Both the position numbers and the translations under genes were made by a program. DNA of 64,000 nucleotides from Rosistilla ulvae (GTDB lineage Bacteria; Planctomycetota; Planctomycetia; Pirellulales; Pirellulaceae). The notes under the pieces were generated by a model, which searched no databases, was not told the DNA's origin, and saw only the letters and a list, made by a program, of their open reading frames with translations. Where the stretch lies: the NCBI RefSeq assembly GCF_007741475.1, contig NZ_CP036261.1:2480001-2544000 (forward strand). Direction: 5' to 3'. Below are positions 17,933 through 27,431 of the stretch, one piece after another (within the stretch, counting starts at the first letter, position 1; each line of letters starts with the position of its first letter).

Positions 17933-19117
17933 ATGGCCAAGAAAAGTATCGAAGATATCGATGTGGCGGGAAAACGAGTCTTTATGCGAGTTGACTTCAA
18001 CGTGCCGTTGGACGATTCGCTGAAGATCACCGACGACCGCCGGATCCGGATGGCGTTGCCGTCGATCCAATCGATCGTCAATCGTGGCGGCCGCGTGATC
18101 CTCGGCAGCCACTTGGGGCGTCCCAGTGGCGATGCCAGCGACAGCAAATACAGCTTGGCTCCCGCCGCGGCGCGGTTGAGCGAACTGCTGGGCAAACCCG
18201 TCGCCTTTGCTACCGACACCGTTGGCGAAGACGCCAAAGCCAAAGTGGCTGCGATGGGTGATGGCGATGTCGTCCTGTTGGAAAACCTGCGTTTTAATCC
18301 GGGCGAAAAGAAGGGCGACGAAACCTTCGCCGGCCAGATCGCGGCGATGGCTGACATCTATTGCAACAACGCCTTTGGCACCTGCCACCGCACCGACGCT
18401 TCGATGTACGCAGTCGCTCAAAAGATCGACGGTCCTAAGGTTGTCGGCAACCTGGTCGCCAAAGAGATCCAATACCTGGCCGATGCGATCAGCAGCCCTG
18501 AGCGTCCGTTTGTGGCGATCCTGGGTGGAGCGAAGGTTAGCGACAAGATCAACGTGATCAACAACCTATTGTCGGTCTGCGACAAGATCTTGATCGGTGG
18601 TGCGATGGCCTACACCTTCTCGTTGGCTCGCGGCGGCGCAGTCGGCGGCAGCCTTGTCGAAAAGGACAAAGTCGATTTGGCTCGCGAGTTGATCGAAAAG
18701 GGTGGCGACAAATTGGTCCTTCCCGTCGACACCCACTGTGGCGACGCTTTTTCGGGCGACTGCAACAAACAAGTTGTCGACGCGGGCCAGATCCCCGACG
18801 GCTGGGAAGGCTTTGATGTCGGACCGAAGACCGCTGTGATGTACGCCGAGATCATAAAGTCGGCCAAGACCGTGGTTTGGAACGGGCCGATGGGCGTCTT
18901 CGAAATGCCTCCGTTCGACGCCGGAACCCGCGTCGTTGCTCAAGCTGTTGCCGATTGCCCCGGCACGACGATCATCGGTGGTGGCGATAGCGCCGCAGCG
19001 ATCGAGCAGTTCGGTCTGGCCGACAAGGTCAGCCACGTGAGCACCGGTGGCGGTGCTAGCTTGGAAATGCTCGAAGGCAAAGCGTTTAAGGCTGTCGATA
19101 TCTTGGACGAAGCATAA
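17933..19117 (+). CDS. pgk: phosphoglycerate kinase
   Basis: Glycolytic enzyme converting 1,3-bisphosphoglycerate and ADP to 3-phosphoglycerate and ATP, in the cytoplasm. The length of 394 residues is normal. Motifs: RVDFNVPLD at 19-27, SHLGRP at 59-64, LLENLRF at 115-121 and the Gly-rich nucleotide loop GGGDSAAAI near the C-terminus, followed by [12 protein letters not shown]. The usual NDAFGTAHR block here reads NNAFGTCHR at residues 145-153, so the customary Asp is Asn at 146 and Ala is Cys. The start is well placed, with GAGAACGA just upstream. It is followed by the DUF2760-Hsp70 pair. Confidence 0.96.
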   Translation: MAKKSIEDIDVAGKRVFMRVDFNVPLDDSLKITDDRRIRMALPSIQSIVNRGGRVILGSHLGRPSGDASDSKYSLAPAAARLSELLGKPVAFATDTVGEDAKAKVAAMGDGDVVLLENLRFNPGEKKGDETFAGQIAAMADIYCNNAFGTCHRTDASMYAVAQKIDGPKVVGNLVAKEIQYLADAISSPERPFVAILGGAKVSDKINVINNLLSVCDKILIGGAMAYTFSLARGGAVGGSLVEKDKVDLARELIEKGGDKLVLPVDTHCGDAFSGDCNKQVVDAGQIPDGWEGFDVGPKTAVMYAEIIKSAKTVVWNGPMGVFEMPPFDAGTRVVAQAVADCPGTTIIGGGDSAAAIEQFGLADKVSHVSTGGGASLEMLEGKAFKAVDILDEA

Positions 19118-19229
19118 GCTGCGATCGTTCGACGCTAGCGTGCGGTTCGCGGTCGGGAACCGCGCGCGTGGCGGCTGATAAAAATCTGACCACGAATTCT
19201 CCCCGTCGGTTTATTGGAGACGTATTGCC

Positions 19230-19790
19230 GTGAGCATCGGTTTAGCCATCCAGGCGTTCTTTAAGATCCTGTTTAACCGCGAAGCTGCGGCGGCATATCA
19301 ACGGCTGACCAGCGGCGAGGCTGTCGATCAGCCGACGCCGGCGGCGGCCGAATCGACTCCCGCGGAAGCTCCGGCCAAAGCCCAAGCCCCTGCACCACCT
19401 AAACCGACGCGCAGCGATGCGATCGGTTTGTTGGCGGCGCTGCAGCGTGAAGCCCGCTTTGTCGACCTCGTCCAAGAATCGTTGGACGCTTACAGCGACG
19501 AACAGGTCGGCGCGGCAGCTCGCGACGTCCTTCGCGACACGAAAAAAGTGCTCGACCGGATGTTCGCCATCGCTCCGCTGACTGATGCCGAAGAAGGGGA
19601 TTCGATGCAGACGCCAGCGGAAGTGGATCCGGGACAGATCCGTTTGACCGGCAACGTCCACGGCGACGCTCCCTTTAGCGGAACGATCGCCCATCACGGC
19701 TGGAAGGCCGCGAAGTGCGAGCTTCCTCGCTGGTCGGGCAGCCCCGAATCGGATCGCGTGATCGCACCGATCGAATTGGAAATCGCATGA
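19230..19790 (+). CDS. DUF2760 protein paired with an Hsp70-like protein
   Basis: A 186-residue protein starting at the GTG at 19230 (MSIGLAIQAFFKILFNRE). The N-terminal hydrophobic helix, the Pro/Ala-rich linker (about 30-58) and the C-terminal domain (AIGLLAALQREARFVDL, then HGDAPFSGTIAHHGWKA) match DUF2760 as I know it. DUF2760 genes usually sit directly before genes for Hsp70-like proteins; here the stop overlaps the next start as ATGA. This supports a joint role in chaperone-like activity at or near the membrane, but the function is unknown. The start at GTG is supported by an upstream GGAGA. Confidence 0.85.
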   Translation: MSIGLAIQAFFKILFNREAAAAYQRLTSGEAVDQPTPAAAESTPAEAPAKAQAPAPPKPTRSDAIGLLAALQREARFVDLVQESLDAYSDEQVGAAARDVLRDTKKVLDRMFAIAPLTDAEEGDSMQTPAEVDPGQIRLTGNVHGDAPFSGTIAHHGWKAAKCELPRWSGSPESDRVIAPIELEIA

Positions 19791-21616
19791 CAGCCAAATA
19801 CATCATCGGTATCGACCTCGGGACGACCAACAGCGTCCTGGCTTACACGCCGGTTCAGCCCGAATCGAATGCGGGCAGTTCGGAAGCGGCAGAGATCCAG
19901 TTGCTGCCGATTCCGCAATTGGTCGCCGCCGGGACCGTTGAAGAGCGCGACAGCCTGCCGTCGTTTGTCTATCTGGCCAATGCGGCGGAGCGAACCGCCG
20001 GTGGCTTGGACGCTCCCTGGGGCAAAGATCAATCTTACGCTGTCGGTCAGTTTGCGCGGGATCGCGGTGGCGAAGCCCCCGACCGAACCGTGGGGGCTGC
20101 AAAATCGTGGCTCTGTCACACCGGTGTCGATCGCCGCCAACCGATCCTTCCCTGGCAAGCTCCCGAGGATGTCGAGAAGATCTCGCCGGTGACCGCTTCG
20201 CAGCGGTACCTGCAGCATTTGGTGCAAGCTTGGCAACAGCGGTTTCCCGACGCGCCGATCGAACAACAACAAGTCGTCTTAACGGTCCCAGCGTCGTTTG
20301 ATCCCGTCGCTCGCGAATTGACTCGCGAGGCGGCGATCGCGGCGGGATTGCCAGCCAACTTTGTTTTGCTGGAAGAACCGCAAGCTGCGTTTTACGCTTG
20401 GCTGTCGGTTGTCGGCGACCAGTGGCGGAAGATGTTAACCGTCGGCCAACGCGTGCTGGTCTGCGATGTCGGTGGCGGAACAACCGACCTGACGTTGATC
20501 ACGGTCGACGAGGATGGAGGCGATCTGACGCTGCGACGCGAAGCGGTTGGCGATCATCTGCTGGTCGGTGGCGACAACATGGACCTAACGATGGCCCATG
20601 TCGTGGCGGCTGAATTCGCCAAGAAGAAGACGAAACTGAACCCCTGGCAATCGGTCTCGCTGTGGCATTCGTGCCGCGCGGCGAAAGAGGCGCTGCTGGC
20701 CCCCGAGGGTTCCGAAAAACAGACGATCTCGGTCCTTGGTCGCGGTAGCAAATTGATCGGCGGCACGGTGAGCGTGGAAGTCGATCGGGAATCGATTTCA
20801 CAACTGTTGGTCGATGGCTTTCTTCCCAAGTGTGAATTGGATGCGGTGCCGCAGCGGCAAGCCGCGTCGGGTTTCCAGGAAATCGGGTTGCCGTTCGAAT
20901 CGGATCCGGGGATCACGCGTCACCTGGCCTCGTTTGTCTCCAACCACTGCACCGCGGCGGAGAGCGACAGCGTGTCGCTTCCCGATTTTGTGTTGTTTAA
21001 CGGCGGCGTGTTCAAAGCCGATGGATTCCGCAACCGAATGCTGGAGATCGTCAACAGCTGGTCCGCCGACGCGGGCGATTCGACAGTTCAACCGCTGCAG
21101 GGCGTTCACGACCTCGACCACGCCGTCGCTCGCGGTGCCTGTTATTACGGGCTGAACAAACAGCGTGGCGGTCTGCGGATTCGCGGCGGCACGGCCCGTT
21201 CATATTACGTCGGCATCGAAACCGCCGGGCTGGCGATTCCTGGAGCCCCACGGCCGCTGAAGGCTCTGTGCGTCGTTCCGTTTGGAATGGAAGAGGGGAC
21301 CGAAACCGATGTCCCTTCGGGCGAGATCGGTTTGGTTGTCGGCAAACCGGCCAGGTTCCGGTTCTTCAGTTCGAATGTCCGCACCGACGACACACCGGGC
21401 GAACAACTGGATTGGTGGGACGACGCGGAACTCACCGAAACCGATCCGATGGAAGCGACGTTAACGCTGGCCGATGGAGCGACCGAGTCGCACGTACCGG
21501 TCAAATTTCACGCCAACATCACCGAACTGGGCGTCCTGGAACTGTGGTGCGTGGCGGTTCATGGCGATGGCCGTTGGAAGTTGGAATTCAACGTCCGCGA
21601 CGAACCGCAAGAATAG
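19787..21616 (+). CDS. Hsp70 family protein (DUF2760-associated)
   Basis: A 609-residue protein of the Hsp70/actin ATPase superfamily. The phosphate-1 motif IGIDLGTTNS is at residues 7-16. The phosphate-2 motif appears as VCDVGGGTTDLTLI. The usual substrate-binding domain is short or diverged: the C-terminal part is a beta-rich segment with no EEVD tail. In other bacteria this gene is typically followed by a second Hsp70-like gene with a DUF3731 domain; here only repeats follow before the convergent spoVR gene. The start at 19787 overlaps the DUF2760 stop by four bases. It is not the housekeeping DnaK, since no dnaJ or grpE is near. Confidence 0.9.
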   Translation: MTAKYIIGIDLGTTNSVLAYTPVQPESNAGSSEAAEIQLLPIPQLVAAGTVEERDSLPSFVYLANAAERTAGGLDAPWGKDQSYAVGQFARDRGGEAPDRTVGAAKSWLCHTGVDRRQPILPWQAPEDVEKISPVTASQRYLQHLVQAWQQRFPDAPIEQQQVVLTVPASFDPVARELTREAAIAAGLPANFVLLEEPQAAFYAWLSVVGDQWRKMLTVGQRVLVCDVGGGTTDLTLITVDEDGGDLTLRREAVGDHLLVGGDNMDLTMAHVVAAEFAKKKTKLNPWQSVSLWHSCRAAKEALLAPEGSEKQTISVLGRGSKLIGGTVSVEVDRESISQLLVDGFLPKCELDAVPQRQAASGFQEIGLPFESDPGITRHLASFVSNHCTAAESDSVSLPDFVLFNGGVFKADGFRNRMLEIVNSWSADAGDSTVQPLQGVHDLDHAVARGACYYGLNKQRGGLRIRGGTARSYYVGIETAGLAIPGAPRPLKALCVVPFGMEEGTETDVPSGEIGLVVGKPARFRFFSSNVRTDDTPGEQLDWWDDAELTETDPMEATLTLADGATESHVPVKFHANITELGVLELWCVAVHGDGRWKLEFNVRDEPQE

Positions 21617-21689
21617 AATTTTCCCTGGCCCCGGGCTGTTAAGCGGTGTGCCGGATGATAGATTGCAACACTGCTTAGCCCAGCATTTA

Positions 21690-21968
21690 AACGCGTGGGG
21701 CGTTGCCGCCGCGGTTAAACGAACGAATCGCTTTCGGTAGTGGACGAGGTTACGAGTCCAGCCGCTAGTGATACAAAACGCGCGGGGCGTTGCCGCCGCG
21801 GTTAAACGAATCGCTTTCGGTAGTGGATGAGGTTACGAGTCCAGCCGCTAGTGATACAAAACGCGCGGGGCGTTGCCGCTGCGGTTAAACGAATCGCTTT
21901 CGGTGGGGGACTCGTGACCTCGCCAACACGCATTCAAAACGCGCGGGGCGTTGCTGCCGCGGTTAAAC
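21690..21968 (+). repeat. four hairpin/TTAAAC units with an 83-base tandem period
   Basis: Four copies of the CGCGGGGCGTTGC...GCGGTTAAACG unit are separated by about 83 bases. The intervening sequence (GAATCGCTTTCGGT, then GAGGTTACGAGTCC and CTAGTGATACAAAACG) begins at 21725, 21808 and 21891 and is itself repeated, so the whole is a tandem array. The last interval has diverged. The array lies between the convergent Hsp70 and SpoVR-family genes. Confidence 0.85.
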
Positions 21969-21994
21969 GAAAAGACTCGGTGCTCGCTCCTTAA

Positions 21995-23539
21995 TTACGG
22001 CATCGAGACGGCGTCGTATTCGCTGAGCGGACGTTTGGTCTCGGCGTCGACTTCGACCATCCGGACGCGGTAGCCCCACAGTTTTGCCAGATGCCGCAAG
22101 ATCCGGTTGGCTTCGGATTTCTCTAACAGCTTGCCATCGCGCACGCGGTGAGTCAGGACCAATCGTCGGTTCCCTTTCAGGTTGGCGTCGCTGATCTGGA
22201 TATCGGGTTCCTGTTTGGAGATGTCGTATTGGGCGGCTAATTGGCGGCGGACCTCGCGGTATCCCGATTCGTCGTGGATCGCGGTGACCGTCATATGTTC
22301 GTCGTTGGCGTCATCACTGACCTTGAACAACCGCATTTCGCGGATCAATCGCGGACTCAAGAACTGCAGGATGAAGCTCTCGTCGCGATAGTGCTCCCAG
22401 GCGTCGCGGATCGTTTCCAGCGAGCGCCCCTTGCCGGCGATCTCGGGGAACCATTGGCGGTCCTCGTCGTCGGGGTCGTCGCAGATCCTGGCGATATCGC
22501 GGACCATAGCAAACCCCAACGCGTAGGGATTGATCCCGCCGAAGCCACGGGAATCGAAATTCGGTTGGGCGACAACCGCCGAATGCATGTGCAGGAATTC
22601 CAGCATCGATCCCTCGTCGATCTGGCCGCGATGATACAAGCGGTTCATGATTTCGTAATGGACAAAGGTCGCACAACCTTCGTTCATCATCTTGGTCTGC
22701 CGCTGCGGGTAGAAGTATTGGGCCAGGGTGCGAACGATCCGCAGCACTTCGCGCTGCCAGTCCTTCAATTTCGGTGCGTTGTTGGCGAGGAATGTCAGCA
22801 GATTTTCCTCGGGAAGTTCCAACGCTGCAGCTTCGATGTCGTTTTCGTCTTGTTCGATGGACCGCACTTCGTTTGCGTCGCTCGGTTCGGTTGGGACGGT
22901 CCGCCACAAGTCGTTGTAAGTCGATTCGAGATGTTGGCGGCGGGCTTCGCTGCGCGCCTGCTGTTCGCGCGGCGAGCGACGTCGCGTGGCGTAGCGGTTG
23001 ACGCCGTGAGACATTAGCGCGTGAGCGGAATCCAACAGCGATTCGACCTCCGTAAATCCATACCGCTGCTCGCAATCGGCAATGTAGCTCTTTGCGTACG
23101 CGAGTTCGTCGAGCACGCGATCGGCTCGCGTCCACTGACGGAACAGATGGTTATTTTTGAAGAAGTGGTTGTGGCCAAACGCTGCGTGCGCGATCACCAG
23201 CGTCTGCATCGTCATCGTGTTCTCTTCCATCACGTACGAGACGCAGGGCTGCGAATTGATCACCAATTCATACGCCAGCGATTGGGCTCCCTTGCGGTAC
23301 AACAATTCCTCGCGGGCGAAACGTTTGCCAAACGACCAGTGGCGATACAACAGCGGCATCCCGATCGCTGCATAAGCGTCCAGCATCTGTTCGGACGTGA
23401 TGACTTCGATCTGGTTGCGATAGACGTCCAGCCCCAGTTCGCCCAAGGCGATCTCTTCGACAGCATCGTAGACGCGGTGCAGCAGACGGAAGTCCCACTG
23501 CGACCCGCTGTATAAAAGCTCGCCGTGCCGTTTGTTCAT
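21995..23539 (-). CDS. SpoVR family protein
   Basis: A 514-residue cytoplasmic protein of the SpoVR/YcgB family. Family hallmarks seen are FFKNNHLFRQWT, LDSAHALMSHGVNRY, PKLKDWQREVLRIVR and the ARICDDPDDED region followed by an LRLIREMRLF segment. In Bacillus SpoVR affects spore cortex formation; in other bacteria the gene sits in the starvation operon with prkA and yeaH. Its exact biochemistry is not established. The start at 23539 overlaps the yeaH stop as ATGA, so the two are translationally coupled. It is the last gene of the three-gene minus-strand operon. Confidence 0.93.
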   Translation of the reverse strand: MNKRHGELLYSGSQWDFRLLHRVYDAVEEIALGELGLDVYRNQIEVITSEQMLDAYAAIGMPLLYRHWSFGKRFAREELLYRKGAQSLAYELVINSQPCVSYVMEENTMTMQTLVIAHAAFGHNHFFKNNHLFRQWTRADRVLDELAYAKSYIADCEQRYGFTEVESLLDSAHALMSHGVNRYATRRRSPREQQARSEARRQHLESTYNDLWRTVPTEPSDANEVRSIEQDENDIEAAALELPEENLLTFLANNAPKLKDWQREVLRIVRTLAQYFYPQRQTKMMNEGCATFVHYEIMNRLYHRGQIDEGSMLEFLHMHSAVVAQPNFDSRGFGGINPYALGFAMVRDIARICDDPDDEDRQWFPEIAGKGRSLETIRDAWEHYRDESFILQFLSPRLIREMRLFKVSDDANDEHMTVTAIHDESGYREVRRQLAAQYDISKQEPDIQISDANLKGNRRLVLTHRVRDGKLLEKSEANRILRHLAKLWGYRVRMVEVDAETKRPLSEYDAVSMP

Positions 23540-24831
23540 CGATCCCCCCGCGGTTTGGTGCTGGCCCCAGAACGCTGCCTGCTGTCGAACAGATCGCGAA
23601 AGACCGGGAATATCTCGCTAGCCGTGGCGACCTCCGCTTGGGCGAAGTTGTCGTGGCGATCGACCAGGGGAAAGTAGCCGTGCCACAGGACACTGTCGCC
23701 CGGCCATTGGTCGTCGTTGACTTCGATGTAAGCGTAATACTGGCAGATCGGCAGGATCTCTTCTTCCAACAGACGCAGCGTCTGCGGCATGTCGTGGTCG
23801 AAGTTGTGGCCGTCGGAAGCTTGCGCGGCGTAGATGTTCCAATCGTCGACCGGATACCTTTGTTTGACGATCTTCAACATCTCTTCGAGCGCCGACGAAA
23901 CGACGGTACCACCGGTCTCGCGACCGTGGAAAAACGTCTGCTCATCGACCTCTTGAGCCGTGTAGGTGTGGCGGATGAAGACGAGTTCGACCGATTTGTA
24001 ATGCCGCGTCAGAAACAGATGCAGCAGCATATAAAACCGCTTCGCCATGTCCTTCAGTTGTTCGGTCATCGACGCCGACGTGTCCATCAAACAGAACATC
24101 ACTGCCTGCGTCGTCGGTTTGGGAACCCGTTGGATTCGGCTGTACCGCAGGTCGACTGTCTCCAGATACGGAACCGCTCGCATTCGAGCCTGTTGCGCGT
24201 CGATCAGCTTCCGCAGCCGGTCGATCTCGTCGGCCTCCTCGGCGGTTATCGCCTGTTGCAATTCCACCTGCAACGCTTCGACCTCAGCCAGCTTCGGCCG
24301 TCCCAAGGCGATCCGCCGAGCCAGGCTGCGGCGCATCGTCTCGCGTTTATTCAGCCGCTGTGGCGAACCGTCGGTCGAATACCCGGCGCGGACCCAAGCG
24401 GGAGACGCCATCGATTTCAGCTTCCGCTTGGCCAGGTTGGGCAGTTCCAGATCTTCGAAGAACAGATCCAGAAACTCTTCGCGGGTCAGAGCGAAGACAA
24501 AACTGTCCTCGCCGTCGCCATCGGCACTACCGCTCGATCCGCTGCCCGAACCACCGCTCGGTTTTTCGATCTCGTCGCCGGGGCGATAGTCGTGATTTCC
24601 GGGGAGAACATAATCGCGATGGCCGACTTTGGGGTCGTGGTGGAAAGTCGGTTCGTGCAGATCTTTGGAGCTGATCGAAACCTCTTGGCCCTCTTCGAGG
24701 TCGGCGATCTTGCGCTGACGAATCGAATCGGCAAACGCCTTCCGCATGTGCGACTTCACCCGCCGCAGAAAGCGTTGGCGATTGCCGAGGCTTTTCGCTT
24801 TTGGATTTTGACGACGATCGACTACGTGCAT
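23536..24831 (-). CDS. YeaH/YhbH family protein (DUF444, VWA-like)
   Basis: A 431-residue protein of the DUF444 family. It starts MHVVDRRQNPKAKSLGNRQR, as family members do, and contains a von Willebrand A-like segment with a MIDAS-type start (MFCLMDTSASMTEQLKDM), followed by VVSSALEEM and YAAQASDGHNF. A Gly/Ser-rich linker (GGSGSGSSG) sits near residue 90. The start at 24831 is chosen because AGGGAG lies 10 bases upstream and the extra upstream residues are atypical. It is the middle gene between prkA and spoVR. In E. coli the homologous yeaGH pair responds to nitrogen starvation and stationary phase. Confidence 0.93.
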   Translation of the reverse strand: MHVVDRRQNPKAKSLGNRQRFLRRVKSHMRKAFADSIRQRKIADLEEGQEVSISSKDLHEPTFHHDPKVGHRDYVLPGNHDYRPGDEIEKPSGGSGSGSSGSADGDGEDSFVFALTREEFLDLFFEDLELPNLAKRKLKSMASPAWVRAGYSTDGSPQRLNKRETMRRSLARRIALGRPKLAEVEALQVELQQAITAEEADEIDRLRKLIDAQQARMRAVPYLETVDLRYSRIQRVPKPTTQAVMFCLMDTSASMTEQLKDMAKRFYMLLHLFLTRHYKSVELVFIRHTYTAQEVDEQTFFHGRETGGTVVSSALEEMLKIVKQRYPVDDWNIYAAQASDGHNFDHDMPQTLRLLEEEILPICQYYAYIEVNDDQWPGDSVLWHGYFPLVDRHDNFAQAEVATASEIFPVFRDLFDSRQRSGASTKPRGDR

Positions 24832-24892
24832 CGCGATAATCTCCCTGCGAGCTAATGAAGGCGGCACAGATCACGGAACGACGATCCTCGGG

Positions 24893-26845
24893 TCAGCTCG
24901 ATTTGCTGACCCGCATGTACCAATCGACCAAGCGGCGGACCTGGCGTGGCGTGTAGCCACGCTGCGTCATGCGGTCGACAAATTCGCTGTGCTTCTGCTG
25001 GGCTTGGCTGTCCTTTTTGGCGCCAAAGCTGATCACCGGCAACAGCTCTTCGATCTGGCTGAACATCCGTTTCTCGATCACTTCACGAATCTTTTCGTAC
25101 GAAGTCCAATCGGGATTGCGACCGTTGTTCTTGGCGCGAGCCCGCAGCGCAAACTTGACGACTTCGTAACGGAAGTCCTTCGCGTTGCCGATCCCCGCGG
25201 GATGTTCGATCTTCTCCAGTTCCTCGTTGAGAAGATCGCGATCCATCAACTGGCCAGTGTCGGGATCTTTATAATCCTGGTCGTCGATCCAGGCGTCGGC
25301 GTACGAGATGTAGCGGTCGAACAGATTCTGGCCGTAGCTGTGGTACGACTCGAGATAGGCTTTGCGAATCTCGTTGCCGATAAACTCGGCGTACCGCGTC
25401 CCCAACTCCTCTTTGACAAACTCCAGATAACGCTGCTCGGTCTCCTCGGGCAATTGCTCGCGGCGGATCGATTGTTCCAGCACGTACATAAGGTGGACTG
25501 GGTCGGCAGCCACCTCTTCGTTGTCGAAGTTGAAGGTCTCCGAGAGGATTTTGTAGGCGAAGCGGGTCGAGATCCCGTCCATCCCCTCGGTCACGCCGGC
25601 GGCGTCGCGATATTCCTGGACCGTCCGCGCCTGCGGGTCGGTATCTTTTAATGACTCGCCATCGTAGACATGCAGCTTGGCGTGCAGGCTCGAATTTTCG
25701 TGCTCCTTCAACCGCGTAAGGACCGAAAATTGCGACATCAACTCCAGCGTATCGGGAGCGCAGGGAGCGTTCCCAAGTTGGGAGTTCTGGATCAATTTGC
25801 GATAGATCTGCGTCTCTTCGGTCACTCGCAAGCAATACGGAACCTTGACGACGCAGATCCGATCCAAGAAGGCTTCGTTGCTGCGATTCGCTTTAAACGT
25901 CTCCCATTCGGACTCGTTGGAGTGGGCGACGATGATCCCTTGGTAAGGCATCGCGCCGACGTTTTCGGTGCCGACATAGGTACCATCCTGCGTCGCTGTC
26001 AGCAGCGGATGCAGCATCTTCAGCGGCGCTTTGAACATCTCGACAAATTCCAACAGCCCCTGCGTCGTGCGGTTCAGCCCGCCGGTGTAGGAGTAGGCGT
26101 CGGCGTCGTCCTGGCCGAAGTATTCCAGTTTGCGAATGTCGACCTTACCGACAAGCGATGAGATATCCTGGTTGTTCTCGTCGCCCGGTTCGGTTTTGGC
26201 GACACAGCAGCCGCGTTGTTCGGACGGCGTCACGCGGACGACAGAAAATTTGGAGATGTCGCCGCCGTATTCGTCCAGTCGCTTGATCGCCCAGGGGGAC
26301 ATGTAGCCCGCCAAGCGGCGGCGTGGGATGCCGTATTCTTCCTCCAGCACCGATCCCATCGTTACGGGATCGAACAGCACCAGCGGGCTCTCGTAGATCG
26401 GGCTGATCTCGTCGCCGGCGCACAACACGTAGACCGGCTGCTTTTCCATCAACCGTTTTAAAGTTTCGGCCAACGAACTTTTGCCACCACCGACGGGGCC
26501 CAACAGATACAAGATCTGCTTGCGCTCCTCCAAACCTTGGGCGGCGTGGCGGAAGAAGCCGACGATCCGCTCGATCGTCTCTTCCAATCCGTAGAAACTC
26601 TTAAACGTCGGGTAGGACTTGATCGTCCGGTTCGAGAAGATCCGGCCCAGCCGTGGATCGTTGGACGTATCGATAAGTTCGGGCTCGCCGATCGCTTGCA
26701 CCATCCGCTCGGAGGCGGAGGCGTAGAGGCTTGGGTCGCTCCCGGCAGCTTCTAAATATTCCTTTAACGAGAGTCGGACTTGTTTATGTTTGGAGTAGCT
26801 CTCGGAATACAGCTGAACGATGTCCGTTCGGTTTGTGGTGGCCAT
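24893..26845 (-). CDS. prkA: PrkA-type serine protein kinase / AAA ATPase
   Basis: A 650-residue homologue of PrkA/YeaG. The N-terminal AAA-like module carries a Walker A loop GPVGGGKS at residues 116-123 and family segments such as IGIPRRRLAGYMSPWA-like (GIPRRRLAGYMSPWAIKR) and AYSYTGGLNRTTQGLLEFVEM. PrkA proteins were described as serine kinases and later some as AAA+ proteases; both readings remain possible. The start at 26845 (MATTNRTD) has a GGGAG site 7 bases upstream. It is the first gene of the prkA-yeaH-spoVR operon; 61 bases separate it from yeaH. Confidence 0.94.
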   Translation of the reverse strand: MATTNRTDIVQLYSESYSKHKQVRLSLKEYLEAAGSDPSLYASASERMVQAIGEPELIDTSNDPRLGRIFSNRTIKSYPTFKSFYGLEETIERIVGFFRHAAQGLEERKQILYLLGPVGGGKSSLAETLKRLMEKQPVYVLCAGDEISPIYESPLVLFDPVTMGSVLEEEYGIPRRRLAGYMSPWAIKRLDEYGGDISKFSVVRVTPSEQRGCCVAKTEPGDENNQDISSLVGKVDIRKLEYFGQDDADAYSYTGGLNRTTQGLLEFVEMFKAPLKMLHPLLTATQDGTYVGTENVGAMPYQGIIVAHSNESEWETFKANRSNEAFLDRICVVKVPYCLRVTEETQIYRKLIQNSQLGNAPCAPDTLELMSQFSVLTRLKEHENSSLHAKLHVYDGESLKDTDPQARTVQEYRDAAGVTEGMDGISTRFAYKILSETFNFDNEEVAADPVHLMYVLEQSIRREQLPEETEQRYLEFVKEELGTRYAEFIGNEIRKAYLESYHSYGQNLFDRYISYADAWIDDQDYKDPDTGQLMDRDLLNEELEKIEHPAGIGNAKDFRYEVVKFALRARAKNNGRNPDWTSYEKIREVIEKRMFSQIEELLPVISFGAKKDSQAQQKHSEFVDRMTQRGYTPRQVRRLVDWYMRVSKSS

Positions 26846-27431
26846 GTGCAATCTCCCAAATGCGCAAAAGCTTGAAGTCCCACCCGCGATAAATTCGTCG
26901 TTTGGATTACTTGCGGCGGGCAAAGACTAGATTCACGGCGGCAGGACGTCGGTTGCCAGAGAATGCGAAGCAGTTCGCAGTCGCCCGTCATCCGACAGGC
27001 GGTCGACAAAACCGAGGGGCGCAATCGATGCACCGATCGGAAGTTTCCCGCTTATCCCGATTATAGGAGATCGCGCTGCGTCAACTTTGCGATTTCAACC
27101 ATTAAACAGTTGAAAGCGACGGCGCAAACACTTCCAGCGAAACGACTTAGGGAAAACTTCGTGAAATTAAACAGAAATTCAATCCCGCGAGATTCGGCAC
27201 TGTGACAGTTAGAATTTGCCTCCGCTGGCGACGCGCGACTCAATCGCCTTGCTGTGAATTAACAACTTCCTGGCTGGTGACCTGATCGACTTGGGGCGAT
27301 TGCGCCGATGATTTACGATATGCTTCAATAGGTGTCCCGGGCGGAAGGGGATACCGGCGAAGGCGGCTGCAATTCAATAGACCCTCGGCCCTATGTGGCG
27401 ACGGCCCGCATTCAACACAGGAGTCCTCCCG
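26846..27431. other. 586-base divergent intergenic region
   Basis: This stretch lies between divergent prkA and the anchored protein gene at 27432. I see no credible gene, repeat or RNA in it. It should carry the promoter of the prkA operon, for which I cannot identify a convincing -35/-10 pair. Confidence 0.4.

Noticed and set aside
23638-24855. A 405-residue plus-strand frame
   Set aside because: It is the antisense of yeaH, which has clear family motifs; the frame is open only because of base composition.
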